Assembly (NCBI GenBank): GCA_023390335.1
Contig: JAEWCZ010000066.1
Coordinates: forward strand, 186,001 to 250,000
Direction of reading: 5' to 3'
Source of the DNA: Bacillota bacterium
Lineage (GTDB): Bacteria > Bacillota > Clostridia > Acetivibrionales > DSM-1351
DNA: 64,000 bases
Positions 42,619-51,309 of the stretch are shown here, in pieces. A program made the translations under genes and the position numbers. Within the stretch, counting starts at the first letter, position 1; every line of letters starts with the position of its first letter. Below the pieces are notes generated by a model. That model ran no database searches. It was not told where the DNA came from and worked only from the letters and a program-made list of their open reading frames with translations.

Positions 42619-44793
42619 ATGGCTGTAAATACTCGAATTTTTCATTGTGATGAATTTTTCCGACTTTCAAGAGAAGAAAAAAAGGAATTTGAAAGTATTA
42701 TTAAAAAGGAACTTGAAGAAAACCCTATAAGGCATCTGGATACCGAATGGGGCCGCTTTGAAAATCTTCCTGAGATGACAGAAGAAGAAATTGACAGGCT
42801 TGCAGAAGATGTTTTATCTGAAATGACTTTAGAACAGAAAGTTTATCAGATGTCATGTGATAATGATGCACGTTATGCACCTTTAAACCCGCCAAGATAC
42901 AACTTTATTCCATATTATGCAGGTGAAGACTTGGAATTGAATATACCTGCAGTAAAATTTACAGACGGACCTACAGGTATTGTTATGAGCTATAATGCTA
43001 CGGCATTTCCGGTATCAATTGCTCGTGGTTCAACATGGGATACGGAACTTGAGGAACGTGTGGGTAATGTAATAGGCATAGAAGGCCGCTCAGGAGGCGC
43101 AAACTTTTTTGCAGGAGTATGTATAAATCTTCTTCGTCATCCTGCATGGGGACGTGCTCAAGAAACATATGGTGAGGATACTGTACTTTTAGGTAAAATG
43201 GGTGCGGCTTTAACCAAGGGCGTTCAAAAGCATATGATGGCCTGCATAAAGCACTATGTTGCCAACAGTATGGAAAATGCACGTTTTAAAGTTAGTGTTG
43301 AAATGGATGAAAGAACCCTGCGTGAAATATACCTGCCTCATTTCAAGGAATGTGTAGATGCTGGTGCGGCAGCAATTATGAGCTCCTATAACCGAGTAAG
43401 GGGTGAATGGTGCGGTCACCATGATTACCTGCTAAACCAGATTCTTAATGGGGATTGGGGTTTCAAGGGATTTGTAATGTCCGACTTCATTTGGGGTGTA
43501 CGAGATACTGTAGATGCAGCAAACGGCGGACAATGCATGGAAATGTATGCAACCCAGTTCTTTGGAAAAAGGCTCGTTGAGGCTGTCAGAGACGGAAAAG
43601 TTGATGAAAATAAGATAGATGCGGCAGTAAAGAGAATATTGAGACAAAAAATCAGATTTTCATTTGTTGGAGATAAGTCACAATATTCCCCGGAAAAAAT
43701 GGGCAGTAAGGAACATGCACAGTTGGCTCGTGAAGTTTCGGAAAAATCCACGGTATTGCTTAAAAATGAAGGGTTACTACCACTTGAAAAAGAAAAGGTT
43801 AAGAAAATTACAGTCGTTGGAAGGTTGGCGGTTGAACCTAATACAGGAGATTTAAAGGGAAGTAGTGCTGTATTCCCTCCTTATGTTATAACACCGCTTC
43901 AGGGAATTATTAACGAAGTAGGAAGCGGAGTAGAAGTTAAGTATGTAGATGGAAGAATACCGCATCAAGCTCAGGAACTGTCAAAGGATGCAGATGCAGT
44001 TGTTATAGTAGCAGGATTAACCTCTCTCGATGAAGGAGAATTTATTACAAACGGTGGTGATGTGGGAGGAGACAGAAAATATCTCGGACTGCATCCTGAA
44101 GACGAGGATCTTATTGAGACTGTGTCAAAGGTAAACAAAAATGTAATCGTAGTTTTACAGGGCGGAAGTACTATTATTGTTGAACCGTGGAAAAACTTAG
44201 CCAAGGCCATTCTTATCCAATGGTATCCAGGTATGGAAGGCGGAACTGCTCTGGCAAACATTCTTTTCGGAAAAGTTAATCCTTCTGCTAAGTTACCGGT
44301 TACAGTACCTGCAACTCCGCAACAGTTGCCTTATTATGATATGAATGCAACTTCCATTGTATATGATTATTACCACGGCTACTTCCTTGCGGACAAGGAA
44401 AAGTATCCCGTTTCATATCCTTTTGGATTCGGACTCAGCTACACAAGCTACGGCTACAGTAATCCACAAGTGTCAAAGAACGGTGACACAATTTCTGTTT
44501 CAGTGGATGTATCAAATACAGGAAAAATGGCCGGAGATGAAGTTGTTCAATTATATATAGGCTACAGAGGTTCAAAGGTTGAACGACATGTAAAGGATCT
44601 AAAAGGCTTCACTAAAATTCATCTTCAGCCGGGAGAGAAAAAGACTGCGGTGATTGAGATAAATAAGGACGATTTGGCATACTATTGCAGCGAATCAAAG
44701 CAATGGGTGGTTGAGGATATTGGGTATGTTGCATTAATAGGTGCATCTTCTGCCTGCAAGGATTTACTTAAAGCTGATTTTGATTTAAAATAA
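42619..44793 (+). CDS. GH3 beta-glucosidase-like glycosidase
   Basis: A 724-residue family 3 glycoside hydrolase. The N-terminal barrel has KHYVANSMENARF and the nucleophile D289 in GFVMSDFIWGVRD; the second alpha/beta domain includes STVLLKNEGLLPL, and a fibronectin III-like domain closes the protein (VSKNGDTISVSVDVSNTGKMAGDEVVQLY). No signal peptide, so it is intracellular and would cut oligosaccharides brought in by the neighbouring importer. Beta-glucosidase is likely, but beta-xylosidase cannot be excluded by sequence. It ends the transcription unit; the start follows AAAAGGAGATAAAATTT. Confidence 0.92.
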   Translation: MAVNTRIFHCDEFFRLSREEKKEFESIIKKELEENPIRHLDTEWGRFENLPEMTEEEIDRLAEDVLSEMTLEQKVYQMSCDNDARYAPLNPPRYNFIPYYAGEDLELNIPAVKFTDGPTGIVMSYNATAFPVSIARGSTWDTELEERVGNVIGIEGRSGGANFFAGVCINLLRHPAWGRAQETYGEDTVLLGKMGAALTKGVQKHMMACIKHYVANSMENARFKVSVEMDERTLREIYLPHFKECVDAGAAAIMSSYNRVRGEWCGHHDYLLNQILNGDWGFKGFVMSDFIWGVRDTVDAANGGQCMEMYATQFFGKRLVEAVRDGKVDENKIDAAVKRILRQKIRFSFVGDKSQYSPEKMGSKEHAQLAREVSEKSTVLLKNEGLLPLEKEKVKKITVVGRLAVEPNTGDLKGSSAVFPPYVITPLQGIINEVGSGVEVKYVDGRIPHQAQELSKDADAVVIVAGLTSLDEGEFITNGGDVGGDRKYLGLHPEDEDLIETVSKVNKNVIVVLQGGSTIIVEPWKNLAKAILIQWYPGMEGGTALANILFGKVNPSAKLPVTVPATPQQLPYYDMNATSIVYDYYHGYFLADKEKYPVSYPFGFGLSYTSYGYSNPQVSKNGDTISVSVDVSNTGKMAGDEVVQLYIGYRGSKVERHVKDLKGFTKIHLQPGEKKTAVIEINKDDLAYYCSESKQWVVEDIGYVALIGASSACKDLLKADFDLK

Positions 44794-44810
44794 ATATAAG
44801 TATAAAATAT

Positions 44811-44848
44811 AAAGGCATTACCGATAACAAACGGTAATGCCTTTAATA
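44811..44848 (+). terminator. Intrinsic terminator after the GH3 gene
   Basis: AAAGGCATTACCG pairs perfectly with CGGTAATGCCTTT around a 7-base loop; the right arm ends in TTT followed by AATATAT. Confidence 0.8.
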
Positions 44849-44886
44849 TATCGGAAAAATAATAAAGCAGAAAAGGAAAAAAATAA

Positions 44887-45390
44887 ATGAAAAATATTTA
44901 TTTCTTTGAAACACAAATAGGGAGAATAGGCATTGCTGAGGAAGCAAATAGTATAACAAACGTTTTTTTTGAAACAGGCTCCAATATTAAAACTCAACAA
45001 GATGAAGAAAATTTCCTGCAGCAGTCAGGGTTATATTTAAAGAAAACAGCACTTTTAATAGATGCAGGTAAGCAGCTTGATGAGTATCTAAATGGTAAAA
45101 GCATAGCGTTTGATTTGCCACTGGCACCCAAAGGAACAGATTTTATGAAAAGCGTTTGGAATTCTCTGCTTACAATACCATATGGGGACACAAGAAGCTA
45201 CAAACAAATAGCAGAAGTCTTGGGAAATCCAAAGGCGTGCAGAGCAGTAGGAATGGCCAACAATAAAAACCCGATTCCCATATTTATACCCTGTCATCGT
45301 GTGATAGGGACAAGCGGAAGTTTGATAGGATATGGAGGTGGCTTAAAAATAAAGCAAAAGCTTCTTGAAATAGAAAAATCAATATTTTGA
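44887..45390 (+). CDS. ogt: Methylated-DNA--protein-cysteine methyltransferase
   Basis: A 167-residue DNA repair protein that takes methyl groups from O6-methylguanine onto its own cysteine. The acceptor C136 lies in IPCHRVIG, and YGDTRSYKQIAEVLGNPKACRAVGMANNKNP is the DNA-binding HTH and arginine-finger segment. The short N-terminal domain is of the Ogt type. The start is preceded by AAAAGGAAAAAAATAA. It is a separate small unit beyond the GH3 terminator. Confidence 0.93.
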   Translation: MKNIYFFETQIGRIGIAEEANSITNVFFETGSNIKTQQDEENFLQQSGLYLKKTALLIDAGKQLDEYLNGKSIAFDLPLAPKGTDFMKSVWNSLLTIPYGDTRSYKQIAEVLGNPKACRAVGMANNKNPIPIFIPCHRVIGTSGSLIGYGGGLKIKQKLLEIEKSIF

Positions 45391-45459
45391 ATTTAAACAG
45401 ATGAACTAGGTAAACCTATTAATAATTAATAATTAATTATTAAAGAAGGGATACTTATT

Positions 45460-45699
45460 ATGGGAAGATTCGAAGGTGCTGAAAAAGTCGGGATAAGGGA
45501 TAAGGAGACCAGACAGCTTCTTGCTGTATATCCCTACAAAATTGATGGTACGGATGAAGAAATTGAGAAGACAGTTAAAAATTGGTATTACAAACAAAGT
45601 TGCATAGCAGAAGAATTTCTCTTGAGATCTTATGTTGACGAGCTTACGGAACATGAATTAAAGTCTCGCAAAGATGATGATACAAAAAAAGTTTATTAG
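45460..45699 (+). CDS. Small hypothetical protein
   Basis: A 79-residue, charged and probably soluble protein (RFEGAEKVGIRDKETRQLLAVYPYKIDGT, then a helix-forming acidic/basic stretch). I do not recognise a family. Its existence is supported by AAGAAGGGATACTTATT before the ATG and by a terminator immediately after it. It has no membrane segment or metal motif. It may be transcribed with ogt, 69 bases upstream. Confidence 0.7.
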   Translation: MGRFEGAEKVGIRDKETRQLLAVYPYKIDGTDEEIEKTVKNWYYKQSCIAEEFLLRSYVDELTEHELKSRKDDDTKKVY

Positions 45700-45701
45700 T
45701 G

Positions 45702-45741
45702 AAAAGGGTAAATCCAAAAAAATGTGGGTTTACCCTTTTTC
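45702..45741. terminator. Bidirectional terminator between convergent genes
   Basis: AAAAGGGTAAA pairs with TTTACCCTTTTT. The right arm contains the stop codon of the minus-strand ArsR gene. Confidence 0.8.
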
Positions 45742-46020
45742 AATTTCATCTTTAAGAAGGATTTTTACAATGTCGATAATATCCTCGTCAACTACACGAT
45801 AGCAAATTTCAAGTCCCTTTCGTTCTCCGTCAATTATGCCTGCTGATTTTAGTTTTGCAAGGTGCTGTGATACTGTAGACTGGGGAAGACCAAGACATTC
45901 TTGTATTTTGGTTACGTTACAACCCCCTTCTATTAAACCTTTTACAATACACAGTCTTTGAGGATGCGCCAGTGCCTTGATTTTATCTGCTTTCTTTTCA
46001 AAAATTTTTAAATCTATCAA
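45730..46020 (-). CDS. ArsR-family regulator of the sulfur protein operon
   Basis: A 96-residue winged-helix repressor. IKALAHPQRLCIVKGLIEGGCNVTKIQECLGLPQSTVSQHLAKLKSAGII is the ArsR DNA-binding part. Cysteines in RLCIV, GGCN, QECLG and LEICYR are numerous for so small a protein, as in persulfide-sensing SqrR/BigR-type members, so thiol or persulfide sensing is possible. The TTG at 46020 is chosen because AAAAGGGGGA lies 9 bases upstream; the in-frame ATG at 46047 has no site. It follows the sulfur gene by 48 bases on the same strand, likely in one operon. Confidence 0.83.
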   Translation of the reverse strand: MIDLKIFEKKADKIKALAHPQRLCIVKGLIEGGCNVTKIQECLGLPQSTVSQHLAKLKSAGIIDGERKGLEICYRVVDEDIIDIVKILLKDEIEKG

Positions 46021-46068
46021 GATTGTAATCCCCCTTTTCTTAAACATCGCCTAAATATAAATTATTCC

Positions 46069-48519
46069 CTAAATAAACAAACTCATATCAGATTCCTCGG
46101 CAGAACCCAAGAATGAAGCCACGCCTCCAATAGTAACTCCGTCAATAAGTTCTTCTTTTTTAATACCCATTATATCCATGGACATATTGCAGGCTACAAA
46201 TTCAATTCCGCTATTCTGTGCTTGAGCAACAAGTTCCTCCAATGAATATATGTTCTTTTTATTCATAAGATAACGTATCATTTTTGGCCCCATGCCTGCC
46301 ATGTTCATTTTGGACAGTGACAATTTACCTGATCCCTTAGGCATCATAACACCAAACATTCTGGAAATAAAGTCTTTTTTTATGCTGTCGGAATTTTTTG
46401 GCTTTCTAAGAATATTCAGTCCCCAAAAGGTAAAAAACATTGTTACCTTTCTTCCCATTGAAGCTGCTCCGTTTGCTATAATAAAAGACGCTATAGCCTT
46501 ATCAAGATCGTTGCTGAAAACAATCATAGATTTATTATTCTTGTTTTTATACTGCACTGCCATTGAATTATCCTCTTTTATTCCTTTTTTTATTTTAGCA
46601 ATAAAGGTTTTATTTTCGAATTTAACCCCAAGAAGCTCATTTCCTGTGGATTTACACCAGGTTTTAATATCTTCCTGAAAGGCCGGGTCTGTAGCTTTAA
46701 CCTGGATAATATCGTTATCATTTAGAGATTTCATTGTGTCAAATACTTTCATTATTGGGCCGGGACACTGCAGACCACATGCATCAAGTTCGATCGCGGA
46801 AGAAGGACTTTCTTCCAATATGTGTTGCTCAGGTGGCGTTTGACTTTCAAATATACCTTCATTTGTCTGCTTCTCAACTGCCATTCTGTAGGTCTTTAAA
46901 CCTCCGCTAAGATTTCTGGCATCGAAGCCCCTTTGAGTAAGTATTCTTGCTGCAAGGTAGCCTCTTAAACCCACCTGACAGAATACAAAAATGATTTTGT
47001 CCTTTGGAAGTTCGTGGAGTCTGCTCCTTAGTTCATCCAGAGGAATGTTAATTGCACCGTTTATGGTTCCAAGCTGAAACTCTGCTTGTTCTCTAACGTC
47101 CAACAATATTCCGACATCTTTATTTATGCTGTCAACTTCATTCCAGTGAAAAATACTACAATTATTTTTTAGTATATTTGAAGCCGTGAAGCCTGCAATA
47201 TTCACAGGATCCTTTGCAGATGAAAACGGCGGAGCATACGCTAATTCAAGCTTTTCAAGATCATATACAGTCATTCCTGCCCTAATGGCTGTTGAGAGAA
47301 TATCAATTCTTTTGTCCACTCCGTCATATCCTACAATCTGTGCTCCCAGAAGTTTTCCGTTGCTTTTTTCAAAAAGAACCTTGATTGACATGGGGATACC
47401 TCCCGGGTAATAGCTTGCATGTGAGGCGGAATGTGTAAAGGATTTTTCATACTCAATATTGTTTCTTTGCAGCAAGCGCTCACTGTTACCGGTAATGGCA
47501 ACTGTCAAATCAAAGACTTTAACAATAGAGGTTCCCTGAGTGCCTTCGTATTTCTCATTTCCTCCGCAGATATTATCTGCTGCAATTCTACCTTGCTTGT
47601 TTGCAGGCCCTGCCAAAGGAATAAGAGCAGGATTTTGGCTTATAAAATCTTTTACCTGTATAGCATCTCCCACGGCATAAATGTCGGGGTTTGAAGTCTG
47701 AAGATACTCATTGACGCTGATTCCACCCGAATTTCCGATTGTGAGACCTGCATCGGCTGCCAAACGTACATCAGGGCGGACACCAATACCCATTATAACC
47801 ATATCGGCTTTAATCGACTTACCGCTTGAAAGCGTTACGTTTATATGGGTTCCGTTGTCATCAAAGGCTGATACTGCGTCCTTTAGTATAAGCTCAACGT
47901 TCTTCATTATCAGGTGGTTATGGACAATTGCGGCCATGTCAAAATCCATAGGCCCGATAACATGGTCTGCCAACTCTACAATTGAAACGTTAATTCCTCT
48001 CATATGGAGATTTTCTGCCATTTCAAGACCTATAAAGCCTGCCCCGACAACTACAGCTCTGTGAGGATTCATTTTATCCACATAGTCCTTTATTCTGTAA
48101 GTATCAGGTATATTTCTCAAAGTAAAAATCCTTGAGGAATTAATTCCTGGAAGCTGCGGTCTGATAGGTTCAGCACCCGGAGATAACACAAGTTTATCAT
48201 AGGACTCTGTATATGTGCTATCTCCGAAAAGGTCTTTAATTTCAACTATTTTCTTTACGGGGTCTATTCTCAGAACTTCACTATTGACTCTTACATCTAT
48301 TCCAAAACGCTGTTTCATTTTTTCGGGGGTGACTACTATAAGATTCTCTTTTTGTGTTATAACTTCACCTACATAATAGGGAAGGCCGCAATTAGCAAAG
48401 GATATATGCTGACCCTTCTCAAACAGTATGATTTCCGCATTTTCATCGAGTCTTCTAAGTCTGGCAGCAGCACTTGCACCTCCTGCAACTCCGCCTACGA
48501 TTATCACTTTTTTTCTCAT
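46069..48519 (-). CDS. Fused CoA-disulfide reductase, rhodanese, TusA and DsrE2 protein
   Basis: An 816-residue, four-part sulfur protein. Residues 1-450 form a CoA-disulfide reductase-like flavoprotein (FAD motif GGVAGGASAAARLRR; redox Cys C44 in SFANCGLPYY). About 460-550 is a rhodanese domain with active Cys in FVFCQVGLRGY. About 575-650 is TusA with DACGLQCPGP. The last 160 residues are DsrE2-like (SMIVFSNDLDKAIASFIIANGAASMG and VACNMSMDIMGI). The whole would reduce CoA- or protein-bound persulfide and relay sulfane sulfur between its own cysteines. It is the first gene of an operon with the ArsR gene and has a -35/-10 promoter overlapping an inverted repeat. Confidence 0.93.
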   Translation of the reverse strand: MRKKVIIVGGVAGGASAAARLRRLDENAEIILFEKGQHISFANCGLPYYVGEVITQKENLIVVTPEKMKQRFGIDVRVNSEVLRIDPVKKIVEIKDLFGDSTYTESYDKLVLSPGAEPIRPQLPGINSSRIFTLRNIPDTYRIKDYVDKMNPHRAVVVGAGFIGLEMAENLHMRGINVSIVELADHVIGPMDFDMAAIVHNHLIMKNVELILKDAVSAFDDNGTHINVTLSSGKSIKADMVIMGIGVRPDVRLAADAGLTIGNSGGISVNEYLQTSNPDIYAVGDAIQVKDFISQNPALIPLAGPANKQGRIAADNICGGNEKYEGTQGTSIVKVFDLTVAITGNSERLLQRNNIEYEKSFTHSASHASYYPGGIPMSIKVLFEKSNGKLLGAQIVGYDGVDKRIDILSTAIRAGMTVYDLEKLELAYAPPFSSAKDPVNIAGFTASNILKNNCSIFHWNEVDSINKDVGILLDVREQAEFQLGTINGAINIPLDELRSRLHELPKDKIIFVFCQVGLRGYLAARILTQRGFDARNLSGGLKTYRMAVEKQTNEGIFESQTPPEQHILEESPSSAIELDACGLQCPGPIMKVFDTMKSLNDNDIIQVKATDPAFQEDIKTWCKSTGNELLGVKFENKTFIAKIKKGIKEDNSMAVQYKNKNNKSMIVFSNDLDKAIASFIIANGAASMGRKVTMFFTFWGLNILRKPKNSDSIKKDFISRMFGVMMPKGSGKLSLSKMNMAGMGPKMIRYLMNKKNIYSLEELVAQAQNSGIEFVACNMSMDIMGIKKEELIDGVTIGGVASFLGSAEESDMSLFI

Positions 48520-48545
48520 ATATTAAGACCTCCAATAATATTTAT

Positions 48546-48591
48546 ATATCATTATATTAAAATAATACGATATATGTTCCTTAACTGTCAA
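48546..48591 (-). promoter_or_regulatory. Promoter and candidate ArsR operator of the sulfur operon
   Basis: On the minus strand TTGACA (48586-48591), an 18-base spacer and TATTAT (48562-48567). The -10 box lies inside an imperfect inverted repeat, ATATCATTATAT / ATAATACGATAT (48546-48573, 9 of 12 positions paired). Confidence 0.55.
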
Positions 48592-48671
48592 TAAATTATA
48601 AGAATATTAAAATAAATTACAGGTAAAATAAGTATATCTCATAAAAAAGTAAGTATAAGGAGTGCTATGTG

Positions 48672-48806
48672 ATGAGCAATAAGAAAATTAAAAAAAGTAA
48701 TAAGCAGAAGGAAGACGGTGCTTTCCACTCGAAAAATATAAAACATGATCCCCAAGCGGAAAGTGCCAGAGCAAAATTCGGTAAGGAAACTCCGGCATCG
48801 GAATAA
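48672..48806 (+). CDS. 44-residue basic hydrophilic protein
   Basis: A short frame reading MSNKKIKKSNKQKEDG and ending in KFGKETPASE. It is supported by AAGGAGTGCTATGTG before the ATG and a hairpin terminator 28 bases after the stop. It is rich in Lys, Asn, Ser and Glu with almost no large hydrophobic residues, reminiscent of minor small acid-soluble spore proteins. That link is only compositional. No match is known to me. Confidence 0.6.
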   Translation: MSNKKIKKSNKQKEDGAFHSKNIKHDPQAESARAKFGKETPASE

Positions 48807-48833
48807 TTGAATAAATAGGCTATGATTTTTAAA

Positions 48834-48886
48834 AGGGTTGTCGCAAAACAGAAAAATTTCAGTTTTTCGACAACCTCATTTGTTAT
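48834..48886 (+). terminator. Hairpin terminator derived from the dispersed palindromic element
   Basis: GGTTGTCGCAAAACAG pairs with AGTTTTTCGACAACC, then TCATTTGTT. It resembles the hairpin at 50107-50156. Confidence 0.65.
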
Positions 48887-48972
48887 TGCTTAGGCAAAGG
48901 ATAGTATTTGCCGATATATAGATTGGCGATTAATTAGTATATATTAGCCAATTTAAAGGAGGATTTTTTAAA

Positions 48973-50088
48973 ATGAAAAAAATTATTGCCGTACTTCTAT
49001 GCATTATGTTGCTACTTAATACCGGAATTGTTATGGCCGCTCAGACCAGCTCTGTACAAGAGGATAAGACGGCAAAGATTATTATTGACGGAGCTCCGCT
49101 AAAGCTTTCAAATGTGGCAGTAATCAAGGATAAAAAGCTTATGGTGTCAACCGAAATTTTTTCGGGCTTGGGAATAGCTAAAACCGGTCAGGTTTGGGAT
49201 AAAAGTAAAACAAAGCTTACTTTAACTAAGGGAAAAACAAAGCTTGTTATGCAGATTAACAGTTCAGCTGCTACATTAAATGGTACTAAGAAAACTGTTT
49301 CTGTAAAACCTTTTATCTATAAAACCAAGGCATACTTTCCGGTTGATTTTGTTGCAGACTGCTTTGGCAGAAATATAAATAAGGATAGTCAGACCAATAC
49401 ATATTTCCTTAAGGATAAATCTTCTTTTTCAAAAAACAAGGCACTTTTGGATAATGTTATAAAATCGATGAATTTGTTATCAAAAATAAAGAACAGTGAA
49501 AATGCAGAGCTTTCACTAAAAGGAACCGGTCTTGATTTAAAACTTACTGCACCGACGACAACGCTGATGGATATAAAGTCAAAAAAGGCCTCCGGTACCA
49601 TCAACTACAAAATCAATATAAACGGTGAAGTTACAGAGAATAATATTCTTATTGCAATGGCTGACAACAAACAATATACACAGGTTGACCAGGGAGAATG
49701 GACTCAGGATGATATGAGCGAAGAAGAATTTTTAGATGGTTTTACATTCAATTCTTTGCTAAAATATGATAATACAGTTTTATCTGCTTTAACTGCCGTT
49801 AATGGGAAAAATAATAACGAAATAATTCTTAAAGGAAATGTTGTTATCGGCAGTACTTTATCCGAGTTTTTAAACAGTCAGGAGTTATTAAAAAATCAAA
49901 TTTCTTCAAAATACGTTGAGTTAACTATAAATATAAGTACAAATTGTATCAGTAAAATTATATTAAAAGAATCAGGGACTACTGATATAGAAGGCACCAA
50001 GTACAATTTTTCAGTAACCTACCAAATGAATTTTTCAGATATAAACGGAAACTTTGAGGTAGTAATGCCAAGTGATTTGAACTCATAA
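48973..50088 (+). CDS. Secreted protein with copper-amine-oxidase N-like domain
   Basis: A 371-residue exported protein. Signal peptide to about residue 22 (LLLNTGIVMAAQ), then a copper amine oxidase N-like domain (about 35-145) with ILDGAPL-like strands, VSTEIFSGLGIAKTG and KTKAYFPVDFVADCFG. The rest (about 150-370) is a beta-rich domain like those of clostridial lipoproteins (ASGTINYKININGEVTENNILIAM, then IISKYVELTINIS-type strands). No lipobox is seen. It probably sits at the cell surface; function unknown. The start follows AAAGGAGGATTTTTTAAA. It is flanked by two related palindromic hairpins. Confidence 0.78.
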   Translation: MKKIIAVLLCIMLLLNTGIVMAAQTSSVQEDKTAKIIIDGAPLKLSNVAVIKDKKLMVSTEIFSGLGIAKTGQVWDKSKTKLTLTKGKTKLVMQINSSAATLNGTKKTVSVKPFIYKTKAYFPVDFVADCFGRNINKDSQTNTYFLKDKSSFSKNKALLDNVIKSMNLLSKIKNSENAELSLKGTGLDLKLTAPTTTLMDIKSKKASGTINYKININGEVTENNILIAMADNKQYTQVDQGEWTQDDMSEEEFLDGFTFNSLLKYDNTVLSALTAVNGKNNNEIILKGNVVIGSTLSEFLNSQELLKNQISSKYVELTINISTNCISKIILKESGTTDIEGTKYNFSVTYQMNFSDINGNFEVVMPSDLNS

Positions 50089-50106
50089 TTATTATTTCTA
50101 AATGAA

Positions 50107-50156
50107 AAAGGGTTGTCGCAAAATAGAAAAACTTTCTGTTTTGCGACAACCCTTTA
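50107..50156. terminator. Bidirectional hairpin terminator, dispersed palindromic family
   Basis: AAAGGGTTGTCGCAAAA pairs with TTTTGCGACAACCCTTT almost perfectly. It lies between convergent genes and is near-identical in its arms to 48834-48886. Confidence 0.8.
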
Positions 50157-50164
50157 ATCTGCCA

Positions 50165-51013
50165 TTATTTAAAGAATCCCATAAATCCTGCTATTAAAAC
50201 TATAACTGCAAAAATCATTCTGTATATTGCAAAGGATTTGAGAGGCTTTCTTTTCAGATATGCAATAAACTGACTAATAACAGCCACTGATACTAAAAAC
50301 GCTACTACAAACCCAACTACAAGGGAGATAAGTTCAGCAGCTGGAAGTGAGGTCAGGCCTCCTATTTTAATTATTTCCAACAGGCTATAGCCAAACATAA
50401 CAGGAATGGCAAGGAAGAAGGAAAACTCTGCTCCTACAACAGTTGAAAGACCGGCGACCCATCCGCCTATAATTGTTGACGCGGAACGAGACATACCGGG
50501 GATTATTGCCAAACACTGAAAAGCACCGATTATCAATGCTTGCTTTGGGGTTACACTAAGCTTTTGCTTACCGAGATTGTTGTTTCTGAATCTCTTTTCC
50601 GCATATATCATCCACAGACCGCCAAGTATAAGAACAATAGCTACTGTGACAGGAGTCATAAGATATTTTTCAACGGGTTCATCCAGAAGAAGCTTAACAG
50701 CTGCTCCGGGGAGGCAGGCTATAAAAATCATAAACCAAAATTTAAAACCGGACTTTTCATATCCTACCCTACCAGGAAAGAAGTTTACAATAGTTTCCTT
50801 TATCTTTTTCCAATATAGAAGAACTACTGCCATAATGGCACCTAATTGAATTACATATGTATACATTTTAACATAGTCGGGGTTGGCACTCTTAAAACCC
50901 ATTATATTTTCAAAAATAATCAAATGCCCTGTTGAAGAAATAGGGAGAAATTCAGTGACGCCTTCAACAATTCCCAGAACTATTGATTTAAGCACAAACA
51001 ACAAAGTATCCAT
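50165..51013 (-). CDS. uppP: Undecaprenyl-diphosphatase UppP/BacA
   Basis: A 282-residue membrane phosphatase with about eight helices that recycles undecaprenyl diphosphate for peptidoglycan synthesis. The two active-site segments are GIVEGVTEFLPISSTGHLII (about 13-32) and IIPGMSRSASTIIGG (about 170-184). It gives resistance to bacitracin when in excess. The ATG follows AAAAAGGTGGTAAGAA. It is transcribed alone and ends at the shared hairpin. Confidence 0.95.
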   Translation of the reverse strand: MDTLLFVLKSIVLGIVEGVTEFLPISSTGHLIIFENIMGFKSANPDYVKMYTYVIQLGAIMAVVLLYWKKIKETIVNFFPGRVGYEKSGFKFWFMIFIACLPGAAVKLLLDEPVEKYLMTPVTVAIVLILGGLWMIYAEKRFRNNNLGKQKLSVTPKQALIIGAFQCLAIIPGMSRSASTIIGGWVAGLSTVVGAEFSFFLAIPVMFGYSLLEIIKIGGLTSLPAAELISLVVGFVVAFLVSVAVISQFIAYLKRKPLKSFAIYRMIFAVIVLIAGFMGFFK

Positions 51014-51309
51014 TTCTTACCACCTTTTTAGATTAATTAATAATGTATTTCCTACCTATAACCTTTTGTATATAGGTTACTTAAATACTCAAAGTTAGTC
51101 AAGCAAACTTTGGCACCGGGTAATAACATTTAATTTTACGATTTTAGACACGCTATTGTCTGAAATGTTCCCGTTTCAAGAGAATTGGATAGGAAATAAT
51201 AAAATTTAGCTTATTTATGGCATAATGGGTATAAATTATTATGGACAGGGGGGTGCGTGGACTGTAAAATATTTTTGTATGTTTATTTTATAAAACGGGA
51301 GTGTATACT
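51014..51309. other. Intergenic region without a recognised gene
   Basis: About 296 AT-rich bases between the divergent uppP and trmB genes. I see no open frame with a ribosome site, no strong hairpin and no clear consensus promoter; a TATAAAT near 51230 could serve trmB. Confidence 0.5.

Noticed and set aside
33504..44793. Identity with the R. cellulolyticum Cua cellodextrin cluster
   Set aside because: The layout of transporter, extra binding protein and two-component genes is alike, but there is no cellobiose phosphorylase and the output genes are different; treated as a related system only.
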